DNA from: Macrotis lagotis
Lineage: Eukaryota > Chordata > Mammalia > Peramelemorphia > Peramelidae
DNA: 64,000 bases
Direction of reading: 5' to 3'
Assembly: GCF_037893015.1 (NCBI RefSeq)
Contig: NC_133666.1
Coordinates: 744,001-808,000 of the forward strand
Positions 58,959-64,000 of this stretch are shown here, piece by piece. A program made the position numbers and the translations under genes. Each line of letters starts with the position of its first letter. The stretch's first letter is position 1. Under the pieces are notes generated by a model. That model was given only the letters and a program-made list of their open reading frames with translations. It was not told the DNA's origin and did not search any database.

Positions 58959-60654
58959 CTAAATAGTGATCATCTGTAATTAATTCAAAATTAATTTATG
59001 AATATAGATTTTGCATGTAAAATCATTCATTTATTCCAATATAAATTATATTAAGAAGCAGTGATGCATAATACAAAGAACAAGAAAATGTAAAGGTAAA
59101 ACTTTTTAAAAATCTATACTAAAAAACTCCAAATTCAAATAAATTTCAAAATACTTTGTGTTTTTGAGAGCAAAAAGTCCCAAATCCTACACAACCTGAA
59201 CAACACACCAAGTGCATTTATACCTTTTTTAGTAGTCTTCTATTTAGATTCATTTTAAGAAAAATGGATCTTCAGCAATTTTCAATGAAAAAGAAAACAT
59301 TTTCAGGATAGAGAGTTTTTTTATGAAGAAGACTTCTATTTAAAAGTCATCACAACGATAAAACCAAGGTACACTGTAATAATAATTAGAGTAATAAAAT
59401 TACAAATTAGAACTTGATGCAAGTTATCATGATATGACATTAAAATCCCAAATGCCTTGTCTTCAATGGTCCATAGAACACTAAATTGTCTTTCATGTGG
59501 GAATTTTTGAAGGATTTGAAAGCAGAGATACAGAATTTTTGAGCTAGAACTTAAAAACTCATTCTGAATGTCTCAGTGGTGAGTGGAAAGTGAAGCCAGA
59601 ATAGATGATCAGAGAGGACATTGAAACAAAAACTTTGTGGGCTTGGAAAAAACCTTTGAATCCAGAATCTTTATTTTGATTTGTCAGTGGAATAAATAAT
59701 GCCATGGTTCAGAGGACCTGTAAGTCAGAGAGTGGGAGAAGTTCAAGAGCTGAAAATGGAAATTGTCAGAAACACATAGCAATGATGTAGCCATGGTGAA
59801 GGTAAGGAGAGACCTTTGAAGGGATATTGGAGAGGAGAGTTCCCTGAGACTAAAGGTTTGATTCCTAAGTGGTCTCTGAGAACAGAAGTGATTAGGTCTG
59901 AATAGGCTTTAAAATAGAAAATATCATAAATGTCAAAAATGTATTTTCAGATATATTCTTATTGGACTCAAATATTAACCATTTGTAAGTCATTTATAAA
60001 ATAACAGTTCTGAGAAGCATAAATTTATGCTTACTTTTGAAGATGCATGGGTCATATTAAAAATAAACATATTTGCCATCCTAAACTCAAATCCTCAAGG
60101 GTAGGGTGAAAACACTCTCTACTTTAGTGTCACTCTAAAGGACCTGGAAACCCAGCAAAATCTAAATAGCTGTAGAAAGAAAACTAGTGCAATCTTCTGT
60201 ACTTGCTTCATTGAAAAAGATAATTCATAGTGGTGGTAATGATGATAGTGACTATTCAGTAGTCCAAAACATAGAAGAGTAATGTTAGAAATCAGAAACC
60301 ATAAAAGAAACAAGGCAAAAAAAAACAAGCTTAGGAGGATGTTCCTTTATATGTGAGAATTATCTATCACTGAAGATCTTTAGAAACTGAATCTCTGGGT
60401 TTCCAGGTATCCTGAAAGTAGAGAAATTGTTGGTATGCTAGAGCTTAAAACACAAAATTTCTCAGCATACAAAGTAAGTACCTCCTTTGAACAGACACCT
60501 AGGAATGGATTGGAAAGCCAAAATTCTTGAATGGGTGTTTTATTTGAAATCTAGAATATGTAATCTTGATTGGAAATATTCGGTTCTGAATGGATTGTTA
60601 TTATCCTGAAGGACACAATCCTGGAATCCTGAACTGGATGAGTTGGAAGGGTGA
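58959..60654. other. Unassigned AT-rich DNA
   Basis: About 1.7 kb without a recognised gene, RNA or repeat. Confidence 0.4.
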
Positions 60655-61156
60655 TTTTTTTTGTACTTCATTCCTTTTTATTCAGCTTGAGAAATTTATT
60701 GGGAAAACATGACAGGTAGAGACACCTCACATGACAAAAAAAGAACCAGAAAATGGACCCTCCAACCATGTTGAGCCCAGCCCCATCTCCCTTCAAAGGA
60801 CAGAAACCCTGTCAGATTAGTAATCACATCTATGGCAGCCAATGCACCCTGTAGGGCTCCCCTCCACTAACAATTGGAAATAAACATGGAGCCCTTCTGA
60901 AAACAACACTGTGGGTCTGATAGAAAAGTTGTTCAGTCATTTCCAACCTGGGAAGCTGCAGGGGGGCAAGGACTGAAGAAGAGGTTGATAGGGGCATCTT
61001 AAGGAGGGCCCCAAACGACTAGCTTTTCAGCCACTTTGGCAAATATTTCCAAGTAAAAAAAAAATGCCCAATGTTGTTTTTCTGAGAGTTCCCCTTGGAC
61101 TTCTCCCTGACTCCTCACACTCACAGATGCAAATGGGAGAGCCCAAAGGTCACATT
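60655..61156 (-). pseudogene. Probable retrocopy of an mRNA 3' end
   Basis: On the minus strand this non-repetitive, moderately GC-rich block ends with two AATAAA signals (near 60696 and 60681), then GGAATGAAGTAC and an A-run at 60657-60664. It is followed by AT-rich flank. That is the layout of a processed 3' UTR copied from mRNA. No coding part is recognised and the source gene is unknown. The other end is cut by the L1 that starts at 61157. Confidence 0.5.
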
Positions 61157-64000
61157 TTTCTTTTTTTTCTATTAAATATTTTATTTATTTTGAGTTTTAC
61201 AATTGTTCCCCTAATCTTACATCCCTCCCCCCCAACCCCCACAGAAGGCAATTTGTCAGTTTTACATTGTTTCCATGTTGTACATTGATCCAAATTGAGT
61301 GTGATGAGAGAGAAATCAGATCCTTAAGGAAGAAACATAAAGTATAAGAGAGAGCAAGATCAGACAATAAGATATCTATTTTTTTCTAAATTTAAGGTAA
61401 TAGTCCTTGGTCTTTGTTCAAACTCCACAATTCTTTCTCTGCATACAGATGGTATTCTCCACTGCAGAGATCCCCAAATTGTCCCTGATTGTTGCACTGA
61501 TGGAATGAACAAGTCCATCAAGGTTGATCATCACCCCCATGGTGCTGTTAGGGTGTACAATGTTTTTCTGGTTTTACTCCTCTCGCTCAGCATCAGTTCA
61601 TGCAAATCCCTCCAGGCTTCCCTGAAATCCCATCCATACTGGTTTGTAATAGAACATTAGTGTTCCATGACATACATAGACCACAGTGTGCTAAGCCATT
61701 CCCCAACTGAAGGACATTTACTTCTTTGCCACCACCAACAGGGCTGCTATGAATATTTTTGTATGTGATGTTTTTACCCTTTTTCATCATCTCTTCCAGG
61801 TATAGACCCAGTAGTGGTATTTGCTGGATCAAAGGATATGCACATTTTTGTTGCCTTTTGGATATAGTTCCAAATAGCTCTCCAGAAAGGTTGGATGAGT
61901 TCAAAGCTCCACCAACAATATAATAGTGTCCCAGATTTCCCACAACCCTTCCAACAATGATTATTATTCTTTCTGGTCATATTGGCCAGTCTTAAAGGTG
62001 TGAGTTGGTACCTCAGAGAAGCTTTAATTTGCATTTCTCTAATAAGTAATGATTTAGAGAAATTTTTCATATGACTATGGATTCCTTTGATCTCCTCATC
62101 TGTAAATTGCCTTTGCATATCCTTTGACTATTTGTCAATTGGAGAATGGTTTTTTTTTAAAAAAAATATGACTCACTTCTCTGTATATTTTAGAAGTGAG
62201 TCCTCTGTCAGAAACATTAGTTGTAAAGATTGTTTCCCAGTTTACTACTTTCTTTTGATCTTGGTTACAGTAGTTTTGTTTGTGCAAAAGCTTTTTAATT
62301 TAATGTAATCGAAATCATCTGGTTTGTTTTTAGTCATGTTCTCCATCTCTTCCTTAGTCATAAACTGCTCCCCTTTCCATAGATCTAATAGGTAAACTAG
62401 TCATTGATCTTCTAATTTGCTTATAATATCGTTTTTTTATGTCTAAATCCTGTATCCATTTGGATCTTATCTTGGTAAAGGGTGTGAGATATTGGTCTAA
62501 TTTAAGTTTCTTCCATACTAACTGCCAATTTTCCCAGTAGTTTTTATCAAAGAGGGAGTTTTTATCCCAATAGCTGGAATCTTTGGGTTTATCAAATAGC
62601 AGATTACTATAATCGTTTCCTGTTATTGCACCTAGTCTATTCCACTGGCCCACCACTCTATTTCTCGGCCAGTACCAAACAGTTTTGATGACTGATGCTT
62701 TATAATATCGTTTTAGAATAGGTAGGGCTAAGCCCCCTTCTTTTGCACTTTTTTCCATTGAATCCCTGGAAATTCTTGACTTTATTTCTCAATATGAATT
62801 TACTTAGAACTTTTTCTAACTCACAAAGGAATTTTTTGGAACTTTGGTAGGGCACTCAACAGTTTAGTTTTGGTAGAATTTTCATTTTTATTACATTAGT
62901 TCTACCTATCCATGAGCAGTTGATATTCGCTCAGTTATTTAAATCTGATTTAATTTGTGTGAGAAGTGGTTTGTAATTGTTTTCAAAAAAGTTTCTGAGT
63001 CTGCCTTGGCAAACAGACTCCTAGGTATTTTATATAGTCTGAGGTTACTTTGAATGGGATTTCTCTTTCTAGCTCTTCCTGCTGTATCTTGCTAGTCCTA
63101 TATAGAAAAGTTGAGGATTTATGAGGGTTTATTATATATCCTGCAATTTTGCTAAAATGGCTAATTGGTTTCAGTAGTTTTTTGGTTTATTTCTTGGGAT
63201 TCTCTAGGTACACCATCATGTCATTTGCAAAGAGGGAGAGTTTTGTCTCCTCCTTTCCAATTCTAACTCCTTCAATTTCTTTTTCTTCTCTTATTGCTGA
63301 AGTTAACACATCTAATGCAATTTTGAATAGTAGTGGTGATAGTGGGTATCCTTGTTTCACCCCTGATCTTATTAGGAATGCCTCTAGCCTATTCCCATTG
63401 AATATAATGCTTGTTGATGGTTGCAGATAGATACTGCTTATTATTCTAAGGAACAGTCCATTTATTCCTACACTCTCTAGTGTTTTTAGTAGGAATGGGT
63501 GCTGTATTTTGTCAAAAGCTTTTTCAGCATCTATTGATATGATCATATAATTTCTGATAGGTTTGTGGCTGATATAATTATTTATACTAACAGTTTTCCT
63601 AATATTGAACAAACCCTGCATTCCTGGGATGAATCCTACTTGATCATAATGTATTATCCTAGTGATAACTTGTTGTAATCGTTTTGTTAAGATTTTATTT
63701 AAGATTTTTGCATCTATATTCATCAGGGAGATAGGTTCTTTCTCTGTTTTAACTCTTCATGGTTTAGGTAGCAGCACCATATTGGTTTCATAGAAAAAGT
63801 TAGGCAGAGTTTTGTCTTTTCCTATTTTTCCAAGGAGTTTATATAGAATTGGAACCAATTGTTTCTTAAATGTGTGGTAGAATTCACTTGTGAATCCATC
63901 AGGCCCTGAAGATTTTTTCTTTGGGAGGTCAATGATGGCTTGTTGAATTTTTTTTTCTGAGATAGGGTTGTTTAGGTATTTAATCTCCTCTTCATTTAAC
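61157..64000 (-). mobile_element. L1, 3' 2.8 kb, continues past the window
   Basis: The 3' UTR is at 61157-61590. ORF2 C-terminal pieces are open at 61593-61943, 61774-62118 and 62354-62758. The reverse-transcriptase region is open over 178 codons at 63187-63723, with [23 protein letters not shown] and [13 protein letters not shown]. The catalytic motif reads FANDMMVYL where an active L1 has FADD, so one catalytic Asp is replaced by Asn. Several frame breaks separate the pieces. The 5' end lies beyond 64000. Confidence 0.93.

Overview
The window is vertebrate nuclear DNA and almost certainly marsupial. It is AT-rich and gene-poor, and it is packed with LINE-1 fragments. It carries many copies of a tRNA-derived CORE-SINE of the marsupial type (tRNA-like head, MIR-type core, tail ending in a GCAAAAACCTAAAA-like run). 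It also holds an ORF1-only half-LINE (HAL1), an RTE/BovB-type LINE tail and weak endogenous-retrovirus fossils. No intact host protein-coding gene, rRNA, tRNA or CRISPR array was found. The exact species cannot be read from the sequence.

Layout. 1-9.2 kb: nested old repeats, mostly L1 pieces in both orientations with MIR and CORE-SINE copies. 9.19-11.18 kb: the 3' part of an L1 on the minus strand, cut off where a tandem array begins. 11.18-35.94 kb: the dominant feature, a macrosatellite-like array of a 3.98-kb unit (six complete units and one partial). 35.94-40.65 kb: mostly unassigned sequence with a truncated HAL1-type tail carrying two SINEs. 40.66-42.45 kb: a diverged, displaced copy of about half an array unit, interrupted by an L1 3' end. 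42.5-45.4 kb: a minus-strand retroviral env/LTR fossil interrupted by an L1 and SINEs. 45.4-54.5 kb: unassigned AT-rich DNA with SINEs, L1 3' ends and a possible LTR. 54.49-57.72 kb: a full-length HAL1 with a clear target-site duplication and three SINEs inside. 58.6-58.96 kb: an RTE tail. 60.65-61.16 kb: a probable minus-strand retrocopy of an mRNA 3' end. 61.16-64 kb: a minus-strand L1 that runs off the window.

The array. Each 3.98-kb unit is itself a dimer of two diverged, fully collinear monomers of about 1.85 and 2.14 kb. The length difference is mostly a purine-rich tract of about 220 bp found in only one of them. Within the monomers are exon-like blocks with splice-like borders. Conceptual translations resemble the N-terminal half of a CUB domain, the CUB EIxDGP strand, and the second half of a complement-control (CCP/sushi) domain. 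I infer that the array arose from a tandemly repeated, short-intron CUB-CCP gene region. It has decayed: frames are broken elsewhere and a key cysteine is lost in the central copies. The genomic unit was nevertheless amplified and homogenised. Central units are nearly identical and the edge units diverge. This array and its displaced relic are the most unusual content of the window.
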